Positions 37,966 to 46,726 of a DNA stretch of 64,000 nt are shown here, in pieces. Under the pieces are notes generated by a model that was not told the origin of the DNA, did no database searches, and saw only the letters and a program-made list of their open reading frames with translations. The position numbers were made by a program, and so were the translations under genes. Location: the NCBI RefSeq assembly GCF_001747085.1, contig NZ_MDJD01000054.1, positions 186,001 through 250,000 on the forward strand, given 5' to 3'. The DNA comes from Flavivirga aquatica (GTDB lineage Bacteria; Bacteroidota; Bacteroidia; Flavobacteriales; Flavobacteriaceae). Position 1 is the stretch's first letter; each line of letters begins with the position of its first letter.

Positions 37966-38671
37966 AACAAAACACAAAAATGAGAAATCTCTAATAATTT
38001 TTTTCCTAAATAAAACAGCTTACTTTTTTACTATACTACTCGTTTTTTCTTGTACTTCTGTACCTAAAGATTATCTAGTAAATAATAATACTTGTAATTA
38101 CAATGACTCTGTTTTTAAGATTACTGAAAATGAATTTAATTTTGAATATAATGAGTTTGATAGTATTATAGAAGAGAAAGGTGCTTTACTCATAGAAAAT
38201 GACAGTCTAATCATCGAAATACAGAAAAATTCAATTGGCAAAACCAATAAAAAAACACAATTAACAAAATGGATATTTTACCATTCAAATAAAAAAATAG
38301 AATCTATCTTATTTTTTCTAAGAAATTCAAGTCATACCGAAATAGGAAAAGAAACCTATTACGACAAACAAGGTAATATCGCAAAAGTTATCGATCACGA
38401 AAAAGGCTACAAAATATGTTAGGCAGAAGCCTTAGAAATTATAAAAAAAATAGCTAAAAGAGATATTAAAAAATATAAGATAGATACTTTTAATTTATCC
38501 CGAATCGACTTAAACGAATTCCCTGACTCTAATCCAGAATGGATAATCTCAATGAAAGGTAACGAAGCTTATAACGAAAAAGATAGTAAAAAATATGTTA
38601 TAGACGGAGTAACTGGGAAGTTAAATAGAACCTATACTGTAGGTCTAATATATGATGATTTAGATGATTGA
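37958..38671 (+). pseudogene. Second immunity-like lipoprotein, amber-interrupted
   Basis: Tandem paralogue of the preceding lipoprotein, sharing TSVPKDYLVNNNTCN and ETYYDKQGNI. It overlaps the preceding gene by 8 bp and has its own lipobox (LLVFSC). TAG at 38420-38422 follows GYKIC, where the first copy has Trp (GYNICWAEA). Reading through the TAG restores homology to the normal C-terminus ending at the TGA at 38671. The duplication probably diversified immunity before the second copy was inactivated. Confidence 0.75.
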
Positions 38672-39197
38672 AATAAATGATCTTAATTTTTATTAATAAT
38701 ATATCCTTTTTTAATCGTATAATAGTCGAATATTATTCGACTATTATACGATTACATCTTAAGCTAACTACTTAGATTCATTGAAAATACATACTAACAA
38801 CTATATAAAATTTTTAGTTGATTAAAAAAACTATTACATTAGTAGATCATATAGAAGATATATAGTTAATAACTATATATTTTTGTTAACATTTATTCCT
38901 CCCAAATATTCTGCAAAAAAAATCTGATCTCTAAGCGGATTTTCAAAAACCAATCTTTACGCCGACTTTTAGCCAGATTCGCAAAATGATCCCAAAAGAC
39001 TTTTAAAATCTTTGCGCTGACTTTTAGCTACATTCGCAAACTGAATTCTGAAAATCACTCTGAATCCGAAAATCTGAATAAAAAGCTGCACCTAAAAATT
39101 ACCGCCCATTAATTAAAGAGTGCGGTTAGCTGTTTATCAAAACGATATAACCCAAATAGTACGGCAAAATGTAATTACTCATTTCTGTCGCAACAAA
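38672..39197. other. Intergenic region with palindrome and imperfect direct repeat
   Basis: 526 bp without a gene. It holds the palindrome at 38713-38753 and two 34-nt imperfect direct repeats (38956-38989 and 39011-39044, sharing GACTTTTAGC and ATTCGCAAA). Composition rises in GC toward the cassette array. It marks the left boundary of the array. Confidence 0.6.
38713..38753. terminator. Long perfect palindrome after the immunity genes
   Basis: Two perfectly complementary 20-nt arms, 38713-38732 and 38734-38753, flank a single central base. The arms end in AATCG/CGATT. It lies 42 bp after the second lipoprotein. It could terminate transcription in both directions, although the U tract is weak, or it could be a recombination scar. 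Confidence 0.5.
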
Positions 39198-39332
39198 TGT
39201 TAACAATATGTATAAAAAATGCTTACTTTAGTAATAAACCGAATGGTAAGTGCTCCTTAGCTACTGCTGATTTTCCTAGCGGAAAATCATACGCGCTAAG
39301 TCGCACTTTTCATACATGAACCGTTGGGCGTA
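39198..39332. repeat. attC-like palindrome S1 (left end of cassette array)
   Basis: The left arm starts TTAACAATATG and GTATAAAAAATGC (39210-39222) pairs with GCACTTTTCATAC (39303-39315). The right core is CCGTTGGGCG, and GTTGGGC fits the canonical integron GTTRRRY. The ten bases 39323-39332 are the exact reverse complement of 43006-43015, the left box of S2, which defines cassette 1. Confidence 0.75.
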
Positions 39333-40305
39333 ATTTAAAAAGACATCGTAAAAATTAATGAACACAGTAAAAATAGGAGACAAATTTGAGGACAAATCCT
39401 ATGACTTGATTCAAAAAGCAATCGAGAATGATGAATTAGGGATTTCTAAAAGTTCTGCTGTTGTTCATAGACAAAAAGGGTATTATTCAAAAGATAGAGA
39501 AAAAGACATAATCTTTGATTTAGCTATAGAAATATGGCCAAAAAATGCAGAAAGATATACTCTATTATATCTTATAGAATGTAAAAGCTCTCCATCTGGT
39601 CATAATGTACCTGTTGATGATGTAGAAGAGTTTCATACTAAATTTAATCAAGTTTCTGGCGGTGCTGTGAAAGGTGTTATGATAACCGATAACAAATTTC
39701 AATCAGGAGGTTTGACTTTTGCCAAGAATAAAAGAATGATGCTAATCGAGGTAGACAAAGATGACAATCATTCAATAATTCTTCATAGAACAGAAAAAGA
39801 CAAAGACGAGAAAAAAGAAGAAAAGAAAAATCCAGATGCAATTTTCTTTAATTTTATAAAAAAGGCTTTAGGATTAAAGAAAGTAAAAGGTTTAAAAAAG
39901 TTGACTGCTGAAAAAATCGAAAATTTAGCACTCCCAGTTTTACAAAAATACAATGACCTTTATTCTTCAATAAAAATTGATGATTTCATCGAACATCTAA
40001 AAACCGAATATGACTTAAAGTTTGACTTTACTCAAGATTTGGAAACTGTAAATGGAAAAAAAATCGCAGGTTTTTACGATATTGAAAACAAAGCAATTTT
40101 AATTGACAAGTCAATATTATCTTCGGAAAAGTTTCCTTTTGTGCTTGGACACGAATTGGGTCACTTTTTCCTTCATAGTGAACTTAAAGTAAATCAAGAA
40201 AGATATAATGATTTTGAAGATTCAGAATCAATCCTGTCCTAAATAAATTTACTGCATAATAAATCTACCCATTTTACAAGTCTAAGACTAAATTTAATTA
40301 AAATT

Positions 40306-42081
40306 TCAAAAAAGAACTCCTTGTATATATTTATTTGGAGGAGGTTGCTTTTTTAGAAACGGATTGTCGAGCCATTTGTGCAGGTCAACTTTTACAAAAA
40401 GGTTAAGTCTTATAAATGCTACTAAATTAGACAGATACCAGGGGTATTTCGCTTGTGTTTTCAACGCTTTTAAGATAAGAATTGTGATCAGAGCAGTCCA
40501 AATTTGTATCATCACGGCATTTTGTGTAGTTCCAATGAAAGATTTAATGTGTAGTTGTTGCTTTATATCTCTAAAAAATATTTCCACCTCCCATCTAGCT
40601 TTGTAGAGTTCGGTTATAGTGTTTGCTGTCCAAAACATTTGATTGGTTATGACTTCAATGGTTTGCTGGTTTTTATCGTCCCACAAGGCTACTCTTCGAA
40701 GTTTTCTTGGATATTTTTCTTTGGTTTTGTTACCAGTAAGCTCAATTATCTCGTCTTTTAGGACGTGCCCATGTCTATTTTCTGGTAATTCTAGTTCTTT
40801 GATGGTCTTGAATTTTATGTTGCTTTTATGCCTAACCACAAAATAAACACCGCTGCTGTCCCAAACATTCAACAGCGTAAAATCATTATAAAACCTATCG
40901 GCTACAATAACACTTCCTTTTAAAAGTGGAATATCGTGTGCCCCCTTATTATCAGCTGTTTTTCCATCCGTTATATTTACATAAGCGGGTAAATGCCCAT
41001 CATAATCAAGCAAAGTATGCATTTTTACCGCTCCTTTTTTGGTTTTATATTTTGCCCAATCAAATAAGCTTAAACATAGGCTTATCGTAGTAGCATCCAA
41101 CAAGAAAATCTTTGATTTTATTTTAAATTTAGTCCGATTCATTTGAGCCTGCTGTCCTAGACTTTTCAAAAGCACATAGTAGTAATCTCTAAAAAGTTCC
41201 CAACTCCTGTTTTTATTCTGATAGCTGTTTGCTGTCCAAAACATTTGATTGGTTATGACTTCAATGGTTTGCTGGTTTTTATCGTCCCACAAGGCTACTC
41301 TTCGAAGTTTTCTTGGATATTTTTCTTTGGTTTTGTTACCAGTAAGCTCAATTATCTCGTCTTTTAGGACGTGCCCATGTCTATTTTCTGGTAATTCTAG
41401 TTCTTTGATGGTCTTGAATTTTATGTTGCTTTTATGCCTAACCACAAAATAAACACCGCTGCTGTCCCAAACATTCAACAGCGTAAAATCATTATAAAAC
41501 CTATCGGCTACAATAACACTTCCTTTTAAAAGTGGAATATCGTGTGCCCCCTTATTATCAGCTGTTTTTCCATCCGTTATATTTACATAAGCGGGTAAAT
41601 GCCCATCATAATCAAGCAAAGTATGCATTTTTACCGCTCCTTTTTTGGTTTTATATTTTGCCCAATCAAATAAGCTTAAACATAGGCTTATCGTAGTAGC
41701 ATCCAACAAGAAAATCTTTGATTTTATTTTAAATTTAGTCCGATTCATTTGAGCCTGCTGTCCTAGACTTTTCAAAAGCACATAGTAGTAATCTCTAAAA
41801 AGTTCCCAACTCCTGTTTTTATTCTGATAGCTCAAAGTAGATTTTGATGGGGCTTTGAGCATACCTAAATGATTCAGATTACCTGTTGCTGAGCGTAAAC
41901 CATTACTTATATCACGTACAGATTGGCTATTAGCAAATTGACAAAACAACATTGAAACCAAGTGAGACCAGCTAGTAAAACCTTTTTGATGTTTATCACT
42001 TTGGTGAGAATTAACTAGTTTTTTGAATCTTGATTTATCTAGTTTACTGATTATTTGAGAAAACAAAGTTATATTTAGCAT
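40306..42081 (-). CDS. IS4-family transposase with DUF4372, internally duplicated
   Basis: 591 aa, where related transposases are near 390. The DUF4372 N-terminus (MLNITLFSQIISKLDKSRFK) precedes a DDE domain (FLLDATTISL, VIVADRFYND) and the IS4 YREK-type region (LYKARWEVEIFFRDIKQ). A 202-residue block from SYQNKNRSWELF to QMFWTAN occurs twice in frame, so the catalytic core is interrupted by a second copy of itself and activity is doubtful. Confidence 0.85.
   Translation of the reverse strand: MLNITLFSQIISKLDKSRFKKLVNSHQSDKHQKGFTSWSHLVSMLFCQFANSQSVRDISNGLRSATGNLNHLGMLKAPSKSTLSYQNKNRSWELFRDYYYVLLKSLGQQAQMNRTKFKIKSKIFLLDATTISLCLSLFDWAKYKTKKGAVKMHTLLDYDGHLPAYVNITDGKTADNKGAHDIPLLKGSVIVADRFYNDFTLLNVWDSSGVYFVVRHKSNIKFKTIKELELPENRHGHVLKDEIIELTGNKTKEKYPRKLRRVALWDDKNQQTIEVITNQMFWTANSYQNKNRSWELFRDYYYVLLKSLGQQAQMNRTKFKIKSKIFLLDATTISLCLSLFDWAKYKTKKGAVKMHTLLDYDGHLPAYVNITDGKTADNKGAHDIPLLKGSVIVADRFYNDFTLLNVWDSSGVYFVVRHKSNIKFKTIKELELPENRHGHVLKDEIIELTGNKTKEKYPRKLRRVALWDDKNQQTIEVITNQMFWTANTITELYKARWEVEIFFRDIKQQLHIKSFIGTTQNAVMIQIWTALITILILKALKTQAKYPWYLSNLVAFIRLNLFVKVDLHKWLDNPFLKKQPPPNKYIQGVLF
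40621..41832. repeat. 606-bp tandem duplication inside the IS4 transposase
   Basis: Unit 1 is 40621-41226 and unit 2 is 41227-41832. They appear identical over their whole length. The duplication keeps the reading frame (606 = 3 x 202). It is either a recent slippage or unequal exchange, or an assembly artefact. Confidence 0.85.
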
Positions 42082-42525
42082 CGGAGAAAGGTTTTTTTGT
42101 GTTCCACCACAAAGGTAACTTTGAGGAACAAATTTCCCTTTCTCTTTTTTTAAACGTTTAGGACGCTATTTATTCAGAATATGATTTTTTTACCGATAGA
42201 CATAATTTAGTGAATGATAGAAATTGGATTGAATGGCAAGCAAATAAGTTTGCAATCGCTTTATTCTTACCAAAAATTTTATTTCTTCCACACTTAATTG
42301 CTTATCGAACAAGTATTGGAATTAGCCGACCTGAACATATTTACCTAGACGAACAAACTATAAACAAGCAGGATTATTACAAAACAGTTGATTATTTATC
42401 GGACTATTTCGGAATTAGTAAAACATCTGTGAAATATCGAATTGAAGAGCTTAATTTAATAACTTATGCTAAACCAAAAGATGATATGCGAAGTGTCATA
42501 AGAAGAACGTTTTTTGAATAAACTT

Positions 42526-42750
42526 TTAATCAATTTCTAAAAGTTTATTTATTGATATTTCTAACCCATTAGAAATTTTAATTAAAGTAAGTAATCTTGG
42601 GTTTGTTTTACCGTTCTCAATCATATATAACTGAGTTCGACCAATCTCACAATCAAAAGCAAATGACTTTTGGTCAATGCCCTTTTCTTCTCTCAACTGC
42701 TTAATTTTAGCACCTAACTTTTGAAAATATTTTAATTCTTTCGTGTTCAC
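42526..42750 (-). CDS. XRE-family HTH regulator, probable antitoxin
   Basis: 74 aa: a single Cro/C1-type HTH (KQLREEKGIDQKSFAFDCEI, then RTQLYMIENGKTNPRLLTLI) and nothing else. It is convergent with the interrupted peptidase gene and divergent from the SymE-like gene. The palindrome GTGTTCG-gaataa-CGAACAC lies in the shared upstream region and probably is its operator. Confidence 0.85.
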   Translation of the reverse strand: MNTKELKYFQKLGAKIKQLREEKGIDQKSFAFDCEIGRTQLYMIENGKTNPRLLTLIKISNGLEISINKLLEID

Positions 42751-42782
42751 TATACCGAATATCCGTAAATTATTTATATATT

Positions 42783-42802
42783 GTGTTCGGAATAACGAAC
42801 AC
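42783..42802. promoter_or_regulatory. Operator palindrome between the XRE and SymE-like genes
   Basis: Perfect 7-bp arms GTGTTCG and CGAACAC around a 6-bp A/T-rich spacer. It lies directly upstream of the SymE-like ATG and 33 bp from the XRE start, a standard position for autorepression of a toxin-antitoxin pair. Confidence 0.65.
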
Positions 42803-42809
42803 GTATTTA

Positions 42810-43004
42810 ATGAGCCAATTTAGAAAGCTAAAGATTTATAAAAAATTCCAGCCTCGAGAATGGAAATATATTCCCGTTCCTGAAATCCGACTTGAGGGAA
42901 GATGGCTAAAAGAACTCGGATTTGAAATCGGAAAAGAAATTGAAATTAAGCAACAAAAAAATAAACTGACTATTACTCTGACTGACAAAAAGAATGAAAA
43001 ATAA
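42810..43004 (+). CDS. SymE-like toxin
   Basis: 64 aa from ATG 42810; the GTG at 42783 would put the start inside the operator. It matches the SymE signature: a basic N-terminus, then PEIRLEGRWLKELGFEIGKE and a closing IEIKQQKNKLTITL strand (pattern G.WL...GF..G..i.i....L.I). SymE proteins have an AbrB-derived fold and condense or damage nucleic acids. The pairing with a divergent XRE regulator, rather than an antisense RNA as in E. coli symE, suggests a protein-controlled toxin-antitoxin variant. It ends 2 bp before the left box of S2. Confidence 0.75.
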   Translation: MSQFRKLKIYKKFQPREWKYIPVPEIRLEGRWLKELGFEIGKEIEIKQQKNKLTITLTDKKNEK

Positions 43005-43005
43005 C

Positions 43006-43205
43006 TACGCCCAACAAGGTATAAAAAACATAGGGCATTTAGTGATAACTGAAAGGTCTGTGATTATTTGCAAAGTCGCCAAATATAAAATTTGGCGTTT
43101 AAGACAAAAAAGATAAAAGCAAAATATTATATTTGGCTAAGTACCAATCCGAAACGACAGTGCTTATCATCTGCCCTACGTTTCTTATACTTAACGTTGT
43201 AGCCA
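43006..43205. repeat. attC-like palindrome S2
   Basis: The left box TACGCCCAAC (43006-43015) matches the start of cassette 1 in reverse complement. The arms GTATAAAAAACATAGGGC and GCCCTACGTTTCTTATAC pair over 18 bp with two mismatches and are separated from the cores by 4-5 unpaired bases, as in attC. Right core GTTGTAGCCA (43196-43205). The internal conserved blocks AAGGTCTGTG, GTCGCCAAAT/ATTTGGCG and AAAGATAAAAGC recur in S5-S7 and S9. Confidence 0.8.
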
Positions 43206-43218
43206 ATTATCCAAAAAA

Positions 43219-43782
43219 ATGCCCGAAAAGTTAGAAAATAAACTAATCCATATTATTGAAAGTGATAAATGGATGACTAACATTTTAAAAATAGTCAGAG
43301 ATTTAAACCTAAAAGATTGTTGGATTGGAGCTGGTTTTGTTAGAAATAAAGTTTGGGACGAAAAACACGGAAAAGACAGATCCGAACTTAATGATATTGA
43401 CATAATATTTTTTGACAAATCAAATTTGACCAAAAAGTTTGACTTAGAAATAGAATGCAAACTGAGAAATCTGAATCCTAAGCTAAATTGGTCTGTTAAG
43501 AATCAAGCAAGGATGCATATTAGAAATGGACACAAACAATATGCTGATTGTAACAAGGCGATTTCCTTTTGGCCTGAAACAGCTACTTCAATAGCTGTAA
43601 GATTGAATTTCAAAAACAAAATTGAGTATATCGCACCTTATGGATTAGAAGATTTATTTAATCTCTTAGTTGTACCAACACCGAAGTTTGATTTGACTAT
43701 TTACAAGAATAGAATTGAAAAGAAAAACTGGAAAGATAAATGGAACGAATTAGAAATAAAAACTGGCTACAACAACGGCTAA
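43219..43782 (+). CDS. NTP_transf_6-type nucleotidyltransferase (DUF925/COG3575)
   Basis: 187 aa, single gene of cassette 2. The nucleotidyltransferase core is visible: CWIGAGFVRNKVWD, then ELNDIDIIFFD with the DxD pair, and the family-specific TATSIAVRL and APYGLEDLFNLLVVPTP. It probably transfers a nucleotide to a protein or RNA; the substrate is unknown. It starts 14 bp after the S2 core, and its last codons lie in the left arm of S3, a tight packing typical of integron cassettes. Confidence 0.85.
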   Translation: MPEKLENKLIHIIESDKWMTNILKIVRDLNLKDCWIGAGFVRNKVWDEKHGKDRSELNDIDIIFFDKSNLTKKFDLEIECKLRNLNPKLNWSVKNQARMHIRNGHKQYADCNKAISFWPETATSIAVRLNFKNKIEYIAPYGLEDLFNLLVVPTPKFDLTIYKNRIEKKNWKDKWNELEIKTGYNNG

Positions 43783-43967
43783 AGTTAATGTGGGCTTGAG
43801 GCTTTATTCGATGTTTTGTGTATATTTACTAAGTCGCTAAATCCTTTTCGATTTAGCTTTTGACAACAAAATTAAAAACTAAACAAAAAGGCTTCAGCTT
43901 AGTGCGTGCTCGAAAATCTCTGATTTTCTTACCCCACACTAACCTTAAGCCAAAACCGTTGTGCGCA
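43764..43967. repeat. attC-like palindrome S3
   Basis: The left box TGGCTACAAC (43764-43773) is the exact reverse complement of the cassette 2 start (43196-43205). The outer arm ACGGCTAAAGTTAATGTGGG pairs with CCCCACACTAACCTTAAGCC plus bulges. Right core GTTGTGCGCA (43958-43967). It belongs to the same sequence subtype as S10. Confidence 0.8.
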
Positions 43968-43977
43968 AGCTGAGAAA

Positions 43978-44574
43978 ATGAACAGAATAACAATAATATT
44001 ATTGATTTTTGGGCTTTTAAGTTGTAAAAGTGAAAGTCAAAAAAAGGAAATGGAAACACAAAACTTGGATTTGGAAACTTTAGCGTTTGAGGGAATTAGG
44101 ATAGACTTTCAATTCAACTCTGACAAGCCGACTTTCGGAGATTTGTTTTTAATTGTTGGATTTGAAAATCCTGACCGACTTCCTAACAGTAGAGAATTTG
44201 AAAAACTCGCTGAATTGGAATTTGAACAAGTGGATGACTATTTTGGAATCAAAAATAAAACTGAGATTGGAGATGATGTCAAAATTTGGCTATTTCCAAT
44301 CATAAATGGAGAAGAAGTTTATCATAACAAAGGACCTTTCGATGCTATTCGAATAACCTATGGTGTGTTACGGAATGACCAAAAAACGGCTGAACTTTAT
44401 GAAAAAATATTTCACTCAATAAACTCAAATCTTGATGTGACACCAATGTTTGAGGGAAAACGGATTGAAAATTTTGGAGAAATAAATAAAATAATAACCA
44501 AAACCATTGAATATTGTAAAGCGGAACTTAAGGTAGAACCTGGTTCTGATAAAGCTTTACAACTTGATTGGTAA
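43978..44574 (+). CDS. Hypothetical lipoprotein
   Basis: 198 aa. Lipoprotein signal peptide MNRITIILLIFGLLSC with Cys16, then a soluble domain (IRIDFQFNSDKPTFGDLFLI, WLFPIINGEEVYHNKGPFDA). No family was recognised. Single gene of cassette 3. The group II intron sits 2 bp after the stop, leaving the gene intact. Confidence 0.75.
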   Translation: MNRITIILLIFGLLSCKSESQKKEMETQNLDLETLAFEGIRIDFQFNSDKPTFGDLFLIVGFENPDRLPNSREFEKLAELEFEQVDDYFGIKNKTEIGDDVKIWLFPIINGEEVYHNKGPFDAIRITYGVLRNDQKTAELYEKIFHSINSNLDVTPMFEGKRIENFGEINKIITKTIEYCKAELKVEPGSDKALQLDW

Positions 44575-44576
44575 AA

Positions 44577-46579
44577 GTCGAGTAGGTAAAGGGGAATCTC
44601 ACCCCTAAACCTCTCACAGAACCGTACGTGATAGTCTCCCATCATACGGCTCTTCTTAACAAGTCAAGTCAAGGTGTAAATCCATATTGCCAATGTACAA
44701 ACATATTTGGGTACTGCTTAGCAGTTTCCTGTAACCATTTGTAAGCTGCAAACCAATGTTTACGCCTAAATCTCCGATATTTGTTGCGTACCCATTTTGC
44801 AAGTCGCTTATTCAGGAAACGGAACACATAATGTAATTCACTCATTCTAACTTTACCGTAATAATGAATCCAACCCCGTACTTTATCTGCTATAATGCCT
44901 GCCAAATCTAACAGGCGTAAGTGAACCATACGATGGAGTTTCATCTTAAACAAGGTTTGATTGATACGTTTCTGACTCGTACGACTAATAGATGGTGTAA
45001 AACCCAAATGAAAATTACCAAAGTAACCCTTTACCATTCGTGGCTTAAATGTAAATCCTAGAAAATCGAATGTTACATAATGAACCTTAAATGGGGGATG
45101 CTTCTTTTGGTTGCGTTTGCAATAAACGATATTGCTTTTACCCGATTTTATCTCCAATTTACATTGGAATAATCGAGCTTTTACCGCTTCCAAAGTCCGC
45201 AGGGCTTGTTTGAAATTATCGCAATGAATAATAATATCATCTGCATAACGCTCAAACTTTACTTCGGGATGGTGCGTTTCTATCCAACTATCAAAAACTA
45301 TATGCAGGAAGATGTTTGCCAGTAATGGACTGATTACTCCTCCCTGTGGGGTGCCTTTGATTCGTGGATGTATTGTGCCATCTTTCTTCTGGACTGATGC
45401 TTCCAACCAACGTTTTACATACAAGTGAATGTGCTTCTTCTTGGTAAAATGACCTAATGCCTGAAGCATCAATGTGTGGTCTATATCATCAAAAAAACTC
45501 TTGATGTCCAAATCAATTGCCCAATCCATCTCCATACAGTTTTTCCTGCATTGTTTAATGGCATGATGCGATGATTTACCTGGACGATAACCAAAGGAAT
45601 TTTTACTAAATTGTTTATCCACAATCTGTTCTAATTCCTCTCGAATTACCATTTGAGCCGTTCGGTCTTGCACCGTTGGAATACCTAGCTTCCTTATACG
45701 ACCATCTGTTTTGGGTATCTCTACCTCGCGTACAGGTTTTGGAAAATAACTACCACTTGCCAATCTATTCCATACAGGATACAAATATTTAATAGGGCGT
45801 GATTGCACTTCTCTAATTGATAAATCATCAACTCCTGATCCGCCTTTGTTACTGCGTACCTTTTTAAAGGCTTCCATTACCTGTCGCTTTGATATCGGTT
45901 GCGACTTTTGTTTCTCCTTGAAAATCATCCTAAAAAAAAAAAAATCTTAGTTGTAATACAAATTAAAACTGTTAAGTCAGCCCCTTCGCTCCATATCCAT
46001 TACAAATACTTCTTCACTACTACGGGCTAATCCGCCACTAAATAATAGTATCGCTACTTTCTTCCTTGCCCTTCGGGGTTATGGAATTTTTGCACTATTA
46101 TTTAGCTTCTCCTGTTCCGTAATTGAGCCATCTAGTAAACCTCCTGCCCTCTTTATGCCGATTGCCACTTGACCAATACATAGGTTACTCCCGTCAAGTT
46201 CTCTCTCGCAAGACCGCCCATCCCTCGATTTTGACAATACTAAAGTTGTTTACGACACTTCTACAAGGGTTAAATCTCTTCTCTTTCAGCTTCTTTACTC
46301 CCACCATAGCATACTACTCATAATACAAAAATGGTAGCGCCTTTTACCTTATCGCTCAAGACCAACCCGTGAAAAGCAAGCCCCATAAGGCGGTTTGACT
46401 GATATGCCTAACATCCCAGTCGAGAGACCAATTCTCATTTTCTTTTTCTTTGTGTGAGTCCTTCTTGATTTTCTTTATCAAGCTCGTTCCTGAAAAAAAA
46501 TGAGCCTCTCATCTCAATTACAGTTTGTTGCTCATAATCTATTTTACTAAATTGTTTCCCGAAGCAACGCAGGACACAC
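44577..46579 (-). mobile_element. Group II intron (IIC-like), copy 1
   Basis: 2003 bp on the minus strand. The 5' end reads GTGTGTCCTGCG (GUGYG consensus) at 46579 and the 3' end reads CTACTCGAC at 44577. Domain V is a 34-nt hairpin at 44619-44652 (GAGCCGTATGATGG paired with the ACGTACGGTTC side). The ends were fixed by comparing copies 1 and 2. It is inserted 5 bp outside the left box of S4, on the bottom strand relative to the cassette gene. Class IIC introns are known to insert beside hairpins, including attC sites, in this orientation. Confidence 0.88.
44669..45928 (-). CDS. ltrA: Group II intron reverse transcriptase/maturase
   Basis: 419 aa. It has the RT domain with motif 5 FERYADDIIIHCDN, upstream FGYRPGKSSHHAIKQC and IKGTPQGGVISPLLANI, then the maturase-specific domain (WVRNKYRRFRRKHWFAAYKW). 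There is no C-terminal HNH endonuclease domain, as usual for class C introns, which prime from replication forks. The frame is intact and identical to copy 2, indicating recent movement. Confidence 0.93.
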   Translation of the reverse strand: MIFKEKQKSQPISKRQVMEAFKKVRSNKGGSGVDDLSIREVQSRPIKYLYPVWNRLASGSYFPKPVREVEIPKTDGRIRKLGIPTVQDRTAQMVIREELEQIVDKQFSKNSFGYRPGKSSHHAIKQCRKNCMEMDWAIDLDIKSFFDDIDHTLMLQALGHFTKKKHIHLYVKRWLEASVQKKDGTIHPRIKGTPQGGVISPLLANIFLHIVFDSWIETHHPEVKFERYADDIIIHCDNFKQALRTLEAVKARLFQCKLEIKSGKSNIVYCKRNQKKHPPFKVHYVTFDFLGFTFKPRMVKGYFGNFHLGFTPSISRTSQKRINQTLFKMKLHRMVHLRLLDLAGIIADKVRGWIHYYGKVRMSELHYVFRFLNKRLAKWVRNKYRRFRRKHWFAAYKWLQETAKQYPNMFVHWQYGFTP

Positions 46580-46584
46580 AGCCA

Positions 46585-46719
46585 GCGCACAACAACGGCT
46601 ATAAATAATTGCTTGTTCTTGCCTACTTCTGAAAATCCTCGCGGATTTTCAGTTTGGTGCGTACTTGCAAAGTTAAGTGCTAAACCACGCAACTATTCAT
46701 AGCCCAACCGTTAGCAATA
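46585..46719. repeat. attC-like palindrome S4
   Basis: The left box GCGCACAAC (46585-46593) is the reverse complement of the first nine bases of cassette 3 (43958-43966). The arms include GGCTATAAATAATTGC against GCAACTATTCATAGCC. The loop carries GAAAATCCTCGCGGATTTTC. Right core GTTAGCAATA (46710-46719). Confidence 0.78.
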
Positions 46720-46726
46720 ATTATAA

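Larger units (their letters stand above)
40229..42171 (-). mobile_element. IS4-family (DUF4372) insertion sequence with internal duplication
   Basis: Inserted in the M78 gene and flanked by 9-bp direct repeats ATTCAGAAT (40220-40228 and 42172-42180). The ends are weak inverted repeats sharing GTCCTAAA. Its length of 1943 bp is inflated by a 606-bp tandem duplication; the parental element would be about 1337 bp. Confidence 0.85.
39358..42521 (+). pseudogene. PD-(D/E)xK nuclease-M78 (ImmA/IrrE) peptidase fusion split by an IS
   Basis: The 5' part (39358-40228) and 3' part (42172-42521) rejoin in frame when the IS and one 9-bp duplication are removed, giving about 400 aa. Residues 1-140 resemble an Mrr-like nuclease (IIFDLAIEIWP, then LLYLIECKSS, i.e. 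D...ECK). Residues 240-330 hold an M78 zinc peptidase, FVLGHELGHFF, with NWIEWQANKFAIALFLP downstream of the junction. Such peptidases usually cleave a partner repressor, and a divergent XRE gene and a SymE-like gene follow in the same cassette. It was probably a defence or toxin-antitoxin module, now inactive. Confidence 0.75.

Noticed and set aside
36056-38422. TAG recoded as Trp or another sense codon
   Set aside because: Several sound genes in the window end in TAG, for example the XRE controller at 51164 and the DUF5908 gene; recoding would run them on.
46123-46323. 66-codon frame within the intron 5' region, repeated at 54916-55116
   Set aside because: It lies in the structured RNA domains of the group II intron; duplication of the intron explains its presence twice.
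46435-46692. 85-codon minus-strand frame across the intron end and S4
   Set aside because: It spans an intron boundary and a palindrome and resembles no protein.
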